In this document: positions 8,020-14,738 of the stretch, in pieces | How the letters are laid out: every line of letters begins with the position of its first letter | How positions within the stretch are numbered: the stretch's first letter is position 1 | Origin: CAZDOD01 sp964506935 | GTDB taxonomy: Bacteria > Desulfobacterota > Zymogenia > Zymogenales > Zymogenaceae | NCBI GenBank assembly: GCA_964506935.1 | Contig: CAZDOD010000041.1 | Coordinates: forward strand, 1 to 19,372 | Reading direction: 5' to 3' | Length of the DNA: 19,372 bases | Program-made: the position numbers and the translations under genes | Notes under the pieces: generated by a model | The model's database searches: none | Told to the model about the DNA's origin: nothing | What the model saw: only the letters and a program-made list of their open reading frames with translations

Positions 8020-9600
8020 ATGAAGGTACTCGTAAGCGACAGCATGTCTGAGAAAGGCATCGAGATCTTCAAAAATGCAAAAGGTATCGATGTCGATATA
8101 AATACCGGTCTTTCTCCCGAGGAATTAAAGGAGATCATCGGAGATTATAACGGGATCGCCATTCGTTCGGCCACCAAGATAACCGAGGACATTATCGAGA
8201 AGGCCAAAAATCTCAAGGTGATAGGACGTGCCGGAATCGGGGTCGACAACGTCGATGTTCCCGCAGCAAGCAGAAAGGGGATCGTGGTGATGAACACCCC
8301 CGGTGGCAATACCATTACGACGGCGGAGCACACGATCGCGATGATGCTGGCCCTATCCCGAAATATCCCCCAGGCGACATCCTCAATGAGGAGTGGCGGG
8401 TGGGAAAAGAAAAAGTTCATCGGAAAAGAGGTATTCAACAAGACCCTCGGTGTCTTGGGCCTCGGCAATATCGGCCGCATAGTCGCAGAGAGGGCGATGG
8501 GCCTGAGAATGCAGGTCCTTGTCTACGACCCATTCCTTAATCAGGAGGTGGCATCAAAATTGGGGGTGGAGCCCGTCACCCTCGACGACCTCTTCGCACG
8601 CTCCGACTACATCACCGTCCATACCCCAAAGACGAAAGAGACGAGCGGGCTTATAAACCGTCATACCATCAAAAAGATGAGGAAGGGTGTCATGATCATC
8701 AACTGCGCGAGGGGGGGGATAGTCGACGAGAGCGACCTCCTCTGGGGTCTACGTGAGGGAATAGTCGGAGGGGCGGCGCTCGATGTATACTCACAAGAGC
8801 CCCCGGAGATGAGCGACCTCATAAAGGACGAAAGGGTCATCCTCACCCCGCACCTTGGGGCTTCAACGGAAGAGGCACAGGTCAATGTTGCTGTCGCGGT
8901 CGCTGAGCAGATCGTTGATTACCTAACTAATGGTATCGTGAGAAACGCCGTAAACATGCCTTCGGTGAGTCCTGAAAGCGCCGTCATATTGAGGCCGTAT
9001 ATCCGCCTCGCCGAGATGATGGGCTCCTTTCTGTCACAGCTGGGTCTCCCCGGCCTGAAAGAGATCCTCATCGAATATAAGGGGGAAGTATCGGATTTTG
9101 ATACCCCTCCGATCACCGTTGCATTCCTCAAAGGCGTCTTTGACCCCATCTTGGAGGAAGGGGCAAATTATGTAAACGCCCCCATCATCGCCAAGGAGCG
9201 GGGCATCAAGGTGGTTGAATCGAAGAGTGAGAAAGTCGAAGGCTTTTCAAACATGATAAGTCTTATCGCCAGGACAAAAGAGGGAGAAAAGGTTATCTCC
9301 GGCGCCGTCTTAGGGACCGAAAGACCGAGGCTCGTCAGGCTCGAAGGTTTTACATTCGAGGCCGTACTCGAAGGCAACATGCTTGTTCTAAAAAATAATG
9401 ACAAACCGGGGGTCATCGGAGATATCGGCTATACACTGGGGACAAACAACATAAACATCGCCCGCATGCATCTCGCGAGGGACGAAATGGGCGGCAAGGC
9501 ACTTATCATACTGTCTGTCGACGGGGAGGTGCCGCCCGAAGTCATAGAGAAGCTCAACGATCTCCCGAACATGCTTTCAGTCCAGCAGGTAAAGATATAA
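8020..9600 (+). CDS. serA: D-3-phosphoglycerate dehydrogenase
   Basis: A 526-residue long-form phosphoglycerate dehydrogenase that oxidises 3-phosphoglycerate to 3-phosphohydroxypyruvate with NAD+, the first step of serine synthesis. The substrate-binding I-R49-S50 motif is present. The Rossmann loop is G147-L-G-N-I-G. The catalytic set is complete: N-C-A-R231-G-G, E260 in Q-E-P-P, and H278 in P-H-L-G. An allosteric substrate-binding domain (about 315-445) and a carboxyl ACT domain (about 450-526) follow, as in the long bacterial form. The Shine-Dalgarno AAAGGAG overlaps the stop of the aminotransferase. A short hairpin ends the unit. Serine feedback through the ACT domain is likely from the family. 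Compare with the altered paralogue at 12682-14268. Confidence 0.95.
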   Translation: MKVLVSDSMSEKGIEIFKNAKGIDVDINTGLSPEELKEIIGDYNGIAIRSATKITEDIIEKAKNLKVIGRAGIGVDNVDVPAASRKGIVVMNTPGGNTITTAEHTIAMMLALSRNIPQATSSMRSGGWEKKKFIGKEVFNKTLGVLGLGNIGRIVAERAMGLRMQVLVYDPFLNQEVASKLGVEPVTLDDLFARSDYITVHTPKTKETSGLINRHTIKKMRKGVMIINCARGGIVDESDLLWGLREGIVGGAALDVYSQEPPEMSDLIKDERVILTPHLGASTEEAQVNVAVAVAEQIVDYLTNGIVRNAVNMPSVSPESAVILRPYIRLAEMMGSFLSQLGLPGLKEILIEYKGEVSDFDTPPITVAFLKGVFDPILEEGANYVNAPIIAKERGIKVVESKSEKVEGFSNMISLIARTKEGEKVISGAVLGTERPRLVRLEGFTFEAVLEGNMLVLKNNDKPGVIGDIGYTLGTNNINIARMHLARDEMGGKALIILSVDGEVPPEVIEKLNDLPNMLSVQQVKI

Positions 9601-9618
9601 AATTTTCTATAAAACCGG

Positions 9619-9636
9619 ACGCAGTGATGCGTTTTT
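9619..9636 (+). terminator. Short hairpin terminator after serA
   Basis: ACGCA, loop GTGA, TGCGT form a perfect 5-bp stem followed by a run of T. It lies 18 nt after the serA stop. The stem is short, so termination may be partial. Confidence 0.5.
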
Positions 9637-9646
9637 ATGATGTTAA

Positions 9647-9769
9647 GTGAGAAAAGTACATTTCACAGGATACATCAGTGAAGATGACCCACAATGCAAC
9701 TGCGGAACCAAGGACTTATTGATATCGACCGAGCATTGGGTCTGCTCGTATTGTGCTCGCGAGCATTAG
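9647..9769 (+). CDS. Candidate 40-residue zinc-ribbon small protein
   Basis: This GTG-started frame encodes about 40 residues with the pattern C-N-C-G in the middle and C-S-Y-C near the end, about 15 residues apart, plus His residues. That is the layout of a small zinc ribbon. An in-frame TAA lies immediately upstream of the GTG, and no strong Shine-Dalgarno is visible. The frame lies between the serA hairpin and purA in a 274-bp spacer. It could be a real orphan mini-protein or a chance frame; I do not recognise a family. The four cysteines in such a short frame are the main argument for it. Confidence 0.35.
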   Translation: MRKVHFTGYISEDDPQCNCGTKDLLISTEHWVCSYCAREH

Positions 9770-9824
9770 AAGATATTGAATAGTGGAAAACCAGTCTTTT
9801 AAACTTCCCACCCCCAACCTTCTG

Positions 9825-9833
9825 TGTTATAGT
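9825..9833 (+). promoter_or_regulatory. Possible extended -10 promoter for purA
   Basis: TG-T-TATAGT is an extended -10 element without a recognisable -35 at the normal distance. It is 42 nt before the purA start. AAAGGAAAGG just before the ATG is the ribosome-binding site. Confidence 0.35.
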
Positions 9834-9874
9834 TTTTATTGAAATAGTATTTAGATATTTAAAGGAAAGGCAAA

Positions 9875-11170
9875 ATGCCCAATATAGTTATCGTTGGAAC
9901 CCAGTGGGGAGATGAGGGTAAGGGAAAGATGGTCGACCTCTTGAGTGAATATGCCGATATAGTCGTTCGTTTTCAGGGGGGAAACAACGCCGGCCATACA
10001 CTGGTGGTCAAGGGAGAGCAGATAATCCTCCACCTCATACCATCGGGAATCCTTCATCCAAATAAACTCTGCATTATAGGAAACGGCGTCGTGGTCGATC
10101 CCGCTGTCCTAGTCGAAGAGATTGACGGGCTTTCAGATAAAGGCTATTTAGTAGATGAAGAGAACCTAAATGTCAGCGAAGAGGCCCACCTGATTATGCC
10201 CTATCACAAGAGGATCGACGTATCTCGTGAGGCGAAAAAGGACAAGGGTAAAATCGGAACGACCGGAAGGGGGATCGGCCCGGCATACGAAGACAAGGCG
10301 ACGAGGATGGGCATCAGGACAGGCGACCTGATTAATCCCAAAAGGTTCAGGGAGCGTCTGGAGACAGTTCTTATCGAGAAAAACTTCTATCTCAAGGAGT
10401 TTCTGGATGCGTATCCCTTCGACCTTAACGAGGTCTACGACTCCGTCATGTCATACGGAGACAGGATAAAAAAATATATCAAAAACACATCCAAGATACT
10501 GAACGATAGGATAAAGGATGGGGCATCGGTGATGTTCGAGGGGGCACAGGGCACCCTCCTCGATATCGATCACGGGACGTTCCCATACGTGACCTCTTCC
10601 CACACTGTGGCGGGGTGTGCGGCCACCGGCTCCGGGGTCGGGCCCATAGTCATAGATGCGGTCTACGGTATCTCGAAATCGTACACGACGCGAGTCGGCT
10701 CGGGCCCGTTCCCGACCGAGCTCAATGACGAAATCGGCGACCGTCTTCAGGAGAAGGGTGTGGAATACGGCGCCACGACGGGGAGGAGGCGAAGATGCGG
10801 GTGGTACGACGCGGTTTCCGCAAAACACTCGGTGAGGTTAAACGGTCTCTCGGGACTCATCATTACAAAGCTCGACGTTTTGAGTGGTCTGGAGACCCTC
10901 AATATCTGCACGAGCTACGATATAGATGGAGTCGAGACGGATGATTTTCTCGCCGATGTATCGATCCTTGACAGGGCTACCCCCAAATATATCGAGCTCC
11001 CCGGCTGGGACGAAGAGATAGGTGATGTGCGGGAGTTCAAAAAGCTCCCGAAAAACGCAATAGGTTACATCGAAAAGATCGAAGAGATCCTCGGTATCCC
11101 TGCAGTTATGATATCGGTCGGGCCGGATAGGGAGGAAGTCATAACAATCAAACATCCCTTCGGAAGTTGA
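9875..11170 (+). CDS. purA: Adenylosuccinate synthetase
   Basis: A 431-residue cytoplasmic enzyme that joins IMP and aspartate using GTP to give adenylosuccinate, the first committed step to AMP. The amino end has the signature Q-W-G-D13-E-G-K-G-K, including the catalytic aspartate. G-G-N-N-A-G-H41-T supplies the catalytic histidine. The IMP-contact G-T-T-G-R-G-I-G-P region (about 127-137) follows, then A-T-G-S-G-V-G-P, and T-T-G-R-R-R-R-C-G-W near 300. Length and all key motifs match the family. It follows the small zinc-ribbon frame and precedes the DUF2889 gene by 44 nt, so the two are probably co-transcribed. Nothing odd was seen. Confidence 0.97.
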   Translation: MPNIVIVGTQWGDEGKGKMVDLLSEYADIVVRFQGGNNAGHTLVVKGEQIILHLIPSGILHPNKLCIIGNGVVVDPAVLVEEIDGLSDKGYLVDEENLNVSEEAHLIMPYHKRIDVSREAKKDKGKIGTTGRGIGPAYEDKATRMGIRTGDLINPKRFRERLETVLIEKNFYLKEFLDAYPFDLNEVYDSVMSYGDRIKKYIKNTSKILNDRIKDGASVMFEGAQGTLLDIDHGTFPYVTSSHTVAGCAATGSGVGPIVIDAVYGISKSYTTRVGSGPFPTELNDEIGDRLQEKGVEYGATTGRRRRCGWYDAVSAKHSVRLNGLSGLIITKLDVLSGLETLNICTSYDIDGVETDDFLADVSILDRATPKYIELPGWDEEIGDVREFKKLPKNAIGYIEKIEEILGIPAVMISVGPDREEVITIKHPFGS

Positions 11171-11214
11171 GATAGAAACCTGACAAAACCATTTTGATCT
11201 GGAAAGCCAAATAG

Positions 11215-11886
11215 ATGCGAAATTCGAGCCCAAAGAGTAATGTGGCAAAAACGACTCCCTTTTACAACAGGAAATACGACATAAACATCAATCCCACCGA
11301 TTTCGGAATAACCGTCAAGGTCTGGATGGGTGATTTTTTCTATGATAATACGAAATATATCATAAGGGGCCCGAAATTTTTAAGATCCATAGAGAGACGG
11401 CTATTTAAGAAGGGAAGGAGGATACACGAGATGGAGATCGAGCTCGATGTATCCTTTCCCGACATGGTCATCCGTGACATCAGGGGAAAAATGATAAAGG
11501 CCCCCCGAGAGGAGTGCAGAAAAGCCCTTTCGGCACTTAATCGGGCGGTCGGCCTCGAAATAAAGAAGGGACTCACCCTGAAGATGGAGGAGAGGATCGG
11601 GGGGAATATCGGCTGTGCCCACCTCACAAACCTCATAATGCAGGCATGTCACTCGTCGGTTCAGGGACAATATGCGAAGTTCGTAGAAGGATTCTCGGAT
11701 ATTTTAGATGAAATGTCCCCCGTAGAGCGAACCAAGGCCTTTCTGACCCTGAGGCCCCAGATGATTGATTCGTGTGCGGCCTATCAGAGAGACTCAGAAA
11801 TCATAAGCGAAGCAATAAAACTCCCCGAAACCGAAAAGATCCGAATGCTGTTTGATAGGATCAAGTCGCTATTTGGGGTCGGATAG
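11215..11886 (+). CDS. DUF2889 family protein of unknown function
   Basis: A 223-residue protein without signal peptide or transmembrane helix. The marks of DUF2889 are a P-R-E-E-C segment (about 99-103), a G-L-E-I-K-K-G-L segment, and the conserved G-C-A-H-L-T-N-L-I-M-Q-A block (about 132-143) followed by Q-G-Q. The family has no known activity; the conserved Cys-His pair suggests a metal site or catalytic role. GGAAAG precedes the ATG at about 8-nt spacing. It lies 44 nt after purA with no terminator between, so it is probably expressed with it, but no functional link is evident. Confidence 0.75.
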   Translation: MRNSSPKSNVAKTTPFYNRKYDININPTDFGITVKVWMGDFFYDNTKYIIRGPKFLRSIERRLFKKGRRIHEMEIELDVSFPDMVIRDIRGKMIKAPREECRKALSALNRAVGLEIKKGLTLKMEERIGGNIGCAHLTNLIMQACHSSVQGQYAKFVEGFSDILDEMSPVERTKAFLTLRPQMIDSCAAYQRDSEIISEAIKLPETEKIRMLFDRIKSLFGVG

Positions 11887-11989
11887 AGAAGCCTGGCCTA
11901 AAAAAAACACACCGAATTAAAAAAAAACTCTCCTGAGAAAATCCTCACAAGCGATTTTTTACCTTTAAAATAAATTCATTAAAAATCCT

Positions 11990-12018
11990 TTGACAATGGG
12001 ATATTCTTTGAATATAGT
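11990..12018 (+). promoter_or_regulatory. Strong sigma-70-type promoter for the GNAT gene
   Basis: TTGACA (11990-11995) and TATAGT (12013-12018) are separated by exactly 17 bp, an 11 of 12 match to consensus. Transcription would start near 12025, leaving a leader of about 125 nt that contains the three 12-bp repeats. Confidence 0.8.
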
Positions 12019-12079
12019 AAATACACAACACTATTTCCACACTATTTATATCTCATCTTCTAACAGAACACTTCTTATC

Positions 12080-12115
12080 TGAACCTCTTCTTGAACCTCT
12101 TACTGAACCTCTCAT
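12080..12115 (+). repeat. Three tandem 12-bp repeats in the GNAT leader
   Basis: Three consecutive copies of TGAACCTCT followed by TCT, TAC or CAT occur at 12080-12091, 12092-12103 and 12104-12115. The first nine bases are identical in all three. A weaker GAACACTTCTTA lies just upstream. The repeats are within the predicted transcript, 35 to 70 nt before the start codon, so they could act in DNA or RNA. Confidence 0.8.
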
Positions 12116-12149
12116 TCTTTATGGGGCAAAGTTCTTTTATGAGGTAAAG

Positions 12150-12692
12150 ATGTTTTCTGGAGATGACGACGGTCTGGGATGGTACTCCAGGATATCCCTT
12201 AATTACTTCATCGACAGGCAAGGAAGAGAATATATCTTCCGCTTCGGGAGCATTAAGGATTTTCAGGGCCTCTTGGAGATGTATTCCAAGTTTGAGCCGA
12301 AGAGGAGCATCATGGGTGTCCCACCTGAAAATCCCGTTGAGCTCAAACTGTGGGTAAAACACTTTTTTGCCGATAACATAAAGAATATCGTCGTCATGGA
12401 CCCTGACAGGAAAATCACCGGTCATGCGGCGATATTTCCGATTGATAAAGATATCTGCGAATACTTTATGGCACTCCTACCCACCAACCAGAGTTCAGGT
12501 ATAGGAAGGACACTATGTATCAACGTCATAGAGACCGCACGCTACATGAAATTCAAAAAAGTGTGGATATGTGTTGAAAAGACCAATACAAAGGCCCTAA
12601 ACCTCCACAAAAAGATAGGTTACAGTATAAATGGAGGGGGTTTAGGTGAGGACTACGAGCTTGAGGTAGAAGTGGATAAATTTAGAGTGTAA
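12150..12692 (+). CDS. GNAT-family N-acetyltransferase
   Basis: A 180-residue GNAT protein. The acetyl-CoA pyrophosphate-binding motif A is Q114-S-S-G-I-G-R-T-L, preceded by the beta-strand G-H-A-A-I-F and followed by the K-V-W-I-C-V strand and the T-N-T-K-A-L-N-L-H-K-K-I-G-Y motif-B region. The substrate is unknown. The amino extension (1-25) is not part of the core fold. The ATG is supported by GAGGT at 5-nt spacing; the frame stays open upstream to 12021 but has no ATG, GTG or TTG there. The 3' end overlaps the convergent PGDH-like gene by 11 bp. It has its own strong promoter and no obvious functional neighbour. Confidence 0.85.
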   Translation: MFSGDDDGLGWYSRISLNYFIDRQGREYIFRFGSIKDFQGLLEMYSKFEPKRSIMGVPPENPVELKLWVKHFFADNIKNIVVMDPDRKITGHAAIFPIDKDICEYFMALLPTNQSSGIGRTLCINVIETARYMKFKKVWICVEKTNTKALNLHKKIGYSINGGGLGEDYELEVEVDKFRV

Positions 12693-14268
12693 CCTGTTTT
12701 ACCTCGATGACGTTTGGAAGCCCGGCGAGTTTTTTGATTATCGACTCCTCGACCGGGCTGTCGAGATTTATCAGTATAAGGTTCTTCTTCTTTTCCGAGT
12801 CCCTGGCAAGCTGCATCCTCCCGATGTTTACCGAGGCCTCCCCCAGAGACGTCCCGATACTGCCAACCACTCCCGGAAGATCGTAATTCGAGACGAGGAG
12901 TATATCCCCTTCGGGTATGGTTTCTACGATATAATCGTCCATCCTAACGATCCTCGGCCTGTTTCCGACTATCGCCCCAATCAGGAGCCGCTCGACTCCG
13001 TCTCTTACGACCCTGAGTCTTATCTCACTTGAATAATCCAAAGAAGACGACGACTTTTCCTCAATGAACTTTATCCCGAACTCCCTCGTGACGGTCAGGG
13101 CGTTGACTGGGTTGATCTTCCTCATTGATATCCGTGACAAAAAACTCTTAAGCATATGCAGCGATATATTTGAGACATCCATATTGCTTACAAGGCCGAG
13201 GTAGGCAATCTCGATCTCCTTTATCTTCTCCGACTCTATTACCTGTCCCAGAAAATCGCCCAACTTTTCACCCAACTCTAAAAAAGGGGCGACGGAGCTT
13301 AACGTCTCGGGGCTCATAGAAGGAAAGTTGACGGCGTTATCTATGGTCTGGTTTTCAAAGTATCCCCTGATCTGATCGATGACCGTCTCCGATATCTTCT
13401 CATATGACTCCTCAGTAAACCCTCCGAGATGAGGCGTCAATATTATCTTCTCGTTTCCCAAGAGCTCCAAATTGGTGGGAGGTTCGGTCTCGAAGACGTC
13501 GAGCGCCGCCCCGGATACGATCCCCTCACCGATTGCCCACACGAGGTCGCTTTCGGATACTATGCCTCCCCCTGCGCAGTTTATTATCTTGACTCCACTC
13601 TTCATCTTTTCCATTGCCGAACGGTCTATGAGGTTTATGGTTCTTTCGGTCTTCGGTGTATGGATGGTGATAAAATCTGATTCCTTGAGGAGTGTGTCCA
13701 TATCGACCATCCTGACTCCGGTTAAAGATAAAATCTCTTTCTTTATAAATAGATCGGATGCGATCACCCTCATCCCAAAAGACAATCCCCTCTCCCCTAC
13801 GACCCTACCTATGTTGCCGAAACCGATTATTCCGAGGACCTTGTTGTAGACCTCCGTCCCCATAAATTTCTTTTTTTCCCACATCCCGGCCTTCATTGAC
13901 GCCGTTGCCTGTGGTATTTTTCGCGAGAGTGCCATGATCATTGAGATAGTGTGTTCGGCCGTTGTTATCGTGTGGGCCTTCGGCGTATTCATCACCAGGA
14001 TGCCCCTTGACGTGGCAATTTCGAGATCTATATTGTCAAGCCCTATTCCGGCGAGGCTTATGACCTTCAGTTCCTTGGCGTTATTTATGACTTCGGAGTC
14101 GATAACGGTGTTTTCGGAAGCGGCGAGTGCGTCATATTTGGAAATAATATCGCTAAGATTATCCGAGCCTTCGGGTGATATCACATCGACCGAAAAGTCG
14201 GGTATCTCCTTCATCCTTTGTAGCGCCGACGCTGTCATGTTAAAGCATACGAGTACTCTGGTTGTCAT
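12682..14268 (-). CDS. PGDH-like D-2-hydroxyacid dehydrogenase paralogue lacking the catalytic arginine
   Basis: A 528-residue full-length homologue of SerA, with the same order of domains: split Rossmann and substrate domains, allosteric substrate-binding domain, and carboxyl ACT domain. The NAD loop G-F-G-N-I-G is intact. E262 in T-E-P-P and H280 in P-H-L-G-G are kept. However, the catalytic arginine of N-C-A-R-G-G is glycine here (N-C-A-G233-G-G, codon GGG where serA has AGG), the next V-D-E is V-S-E, and the substrate-phosphate arginine (R49 in the window's SerA) is serine 51. It is therefore unlikely to be a normal phosphoglycerate dehydrogenase. It could have a new substrate, a regulatory role, or pair with the true SerA. 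GGAG precedes the ATG. It has its own promoter, divergent from the MetV-RnfC operon. Confidence 0.85.
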   Translation of the reverse strand: MTTRVLVCFNMTASALQRMKEIPDFSVDVISPEGSDNLSDIISKYDALAASENTVIDSEVINNAKELKVISLAGIGLDNIDLEIATSRGILVMNTPKAHTITTAEHTISMIMALSRKIPQATASMKAGMWEKKKFMGTEVYNKVLGIIGFGNIGRVVGERGLSFGMRVIASDLFIKKEILSLTGVRMVDMDTLLKESDFITIHTPKTERTINLIDRSAMEKMKSGVKIINCAGGGIVSESDLVWAIGEGIVSGAALDVFETEPPTNLELLGNEKIILTPHLGGFTEESYEKISETVIDQIRGYFENQTIDNAVNFPSMSPETLSSVAPFLELGEKLGDFLGQVIESEKIKEIEIAYLGLVSNMDVSNISLHMLKSFLSRISMRKINPVNALTVTREFGIKFIEEKSSSSLDYSSEIRLRVVRDGVERLLIGAIVGNRPRIVRMDDYIVETIPEGDILLVSNYDLPGVVGSIGTSLGEASVNIGRMQLARDSEKKKNLILINLDSPVEESIIKKLAGLPNVIEVKQVTL

Positions 14269-14332
14269 CTGATATCTCTCCCGACAATTATCTTGTTATC
14301 TTAATTTAGTGTGCATTTTATCTGTGCAATAT

Positions 14333-14362
14333 TTTATATAATTTTTTCCTGTAATATGTCAA
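14333..14362 (-). promoter_or_regulatory. Sigma-70-type promoter for the PGDH-like gene
   Basis: On the minus strand TTGACA (14362-14357) is followed after 18 bp by TATAAA (14338-14333). The start of transcription would be near 14326, about 58 nt before the ATG. The -35 lies 40 bp from the -35 of the opposing MetV-RnfC promoter. Confidence 0.6.
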
Positions 14363-14364
14363 AC

Positions 14365-14378
14365 AATATTTAAATATT
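14365..14378. promoter_or_regulatory. 14-bp palindrome between divergent promoters
   Basis: AATATTTAAATATT is a perfect palindrome that sits between the two divergent -35 elements, two bases from the minus-strand one. It is a candidate operator able to affect both units. It is made only of A and T, so a chance origin is possible. Confidence 0.4.
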
Positions 14379-14386
14379 AGCACTTT

Positions 14387-14416
14387 CTTGGCATAAAATT
14401 TCTTGACATAAAATAT
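14387..14416 (+). repeat. 15-bp tandem repeat overlapping the -35 of the MetV-RnfC promoter
   Basis: CTTGGCATAAAATTT and CTTGACATAAAATAT follow each other directly with 13 of 15 bases identical. The second copy contains the -35 TTGACA. The tandem could be a duplicated -35 or an activator site. Confidence 0.5.
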
Positions 14417-14431
14417 TCCTTAAAATATAAT
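14403..14431 (+). promoter_or_regulatory. Consensus sigma-70-type promoter for the MetV-RnfC operon
   Basis: TTGACA (14403-14408) and TATAAT (14426-14431) are separated by exactly 17 bp, a full match to the consensus. Transcription would begin near 14438, leaving a leader of about 300 nt. Confidence 0.8.
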
Positions 14432-14738
14432 AATAATCTTAATCAAAATAATTGCGGCAGTTCTACTTCAATATCACGTTCATGCTACCCGAGGGTCTCA
14501 ACCGGCATCTGATGCACGATCGGTTTTTGAGGTGTGATTTTAATATCATATCTTGATTTTCTCTAGGCTCATCGGAAATCAATTTATTTTCTTTTACTTT
14601 ATAGCTTTTTAGAATAGCATATAATTATTATTGCTATTACAAGAGCTTTTTGTTGTCTTTTTTCGGTGAAGAGGCCGTCTTTTCCTCTTCCACGTTTGCT
14701 CTATTTCTCTTTTGTGCCGTTATTGAAAGGATACTCGC

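Larger units (their letters stand above)
14269..14738. promoter_or_regulatory. 470-bp divergent control region and long leader
   Basis: This AT-rich spacer holds back-to-back promoters, a palindrome, a tandem repeat and a leader of about 300 nt before the MetV-RnfC gene (each listed separately where clear). Within the leader are three candidate hairpins: CTCAACCG...CGGTTTTTGAG with an inner GCAT-CTG-ATGC (14497-14531); AATAGCA...TGCTATT (14613-14638); and GAAGAGG...CCTCTTC (14668-14690). I recognise no known riboswitch core, such as cobalamin, tetrahydrofolate or SAM. No convincing gene lies here. Confidence 0.55.

Noticed and set aside
12021..12149. An amino-terminal extension of the GNAT protein through the 12-bp repeats
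   Set aside because: The frame is open but has no ATG, GTG or TTG before 12150, and GAGGT sits correctly for the ATG at 12150.
12075..12425. A 116-residue minus-strand frame across the 12-bp repeats and the GNAT gene
   Set aside because: The plus-strand GNAT gene has a complete motif A, a promoter and a ribosome-binding site. The antisense frame has none.
12682..14268. A second serA
   Set aside because: The catalytic arginine and substrate-phosphate arginine are both replaced, so naming it serA would imply an activity the sequence does not support.
14452..14556. A 34-residue TTG frame (24 residues from ATG at 14482) in the MetV-RnfC leader
   Set aside because: No Shine-Dalgarno precedes either start and it matches no family I know. 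The segment is better explained by the hairpin at 14497-14531, though a leader peptide cannot be fully excluded.
14438..14738. Cobalamin, tetrahydrofolate or SAM riboswitch upstream of the C1 operon
   Set aside because: I looked for the conserved boxes of these classes and did not see them; only generic hairpins are present.
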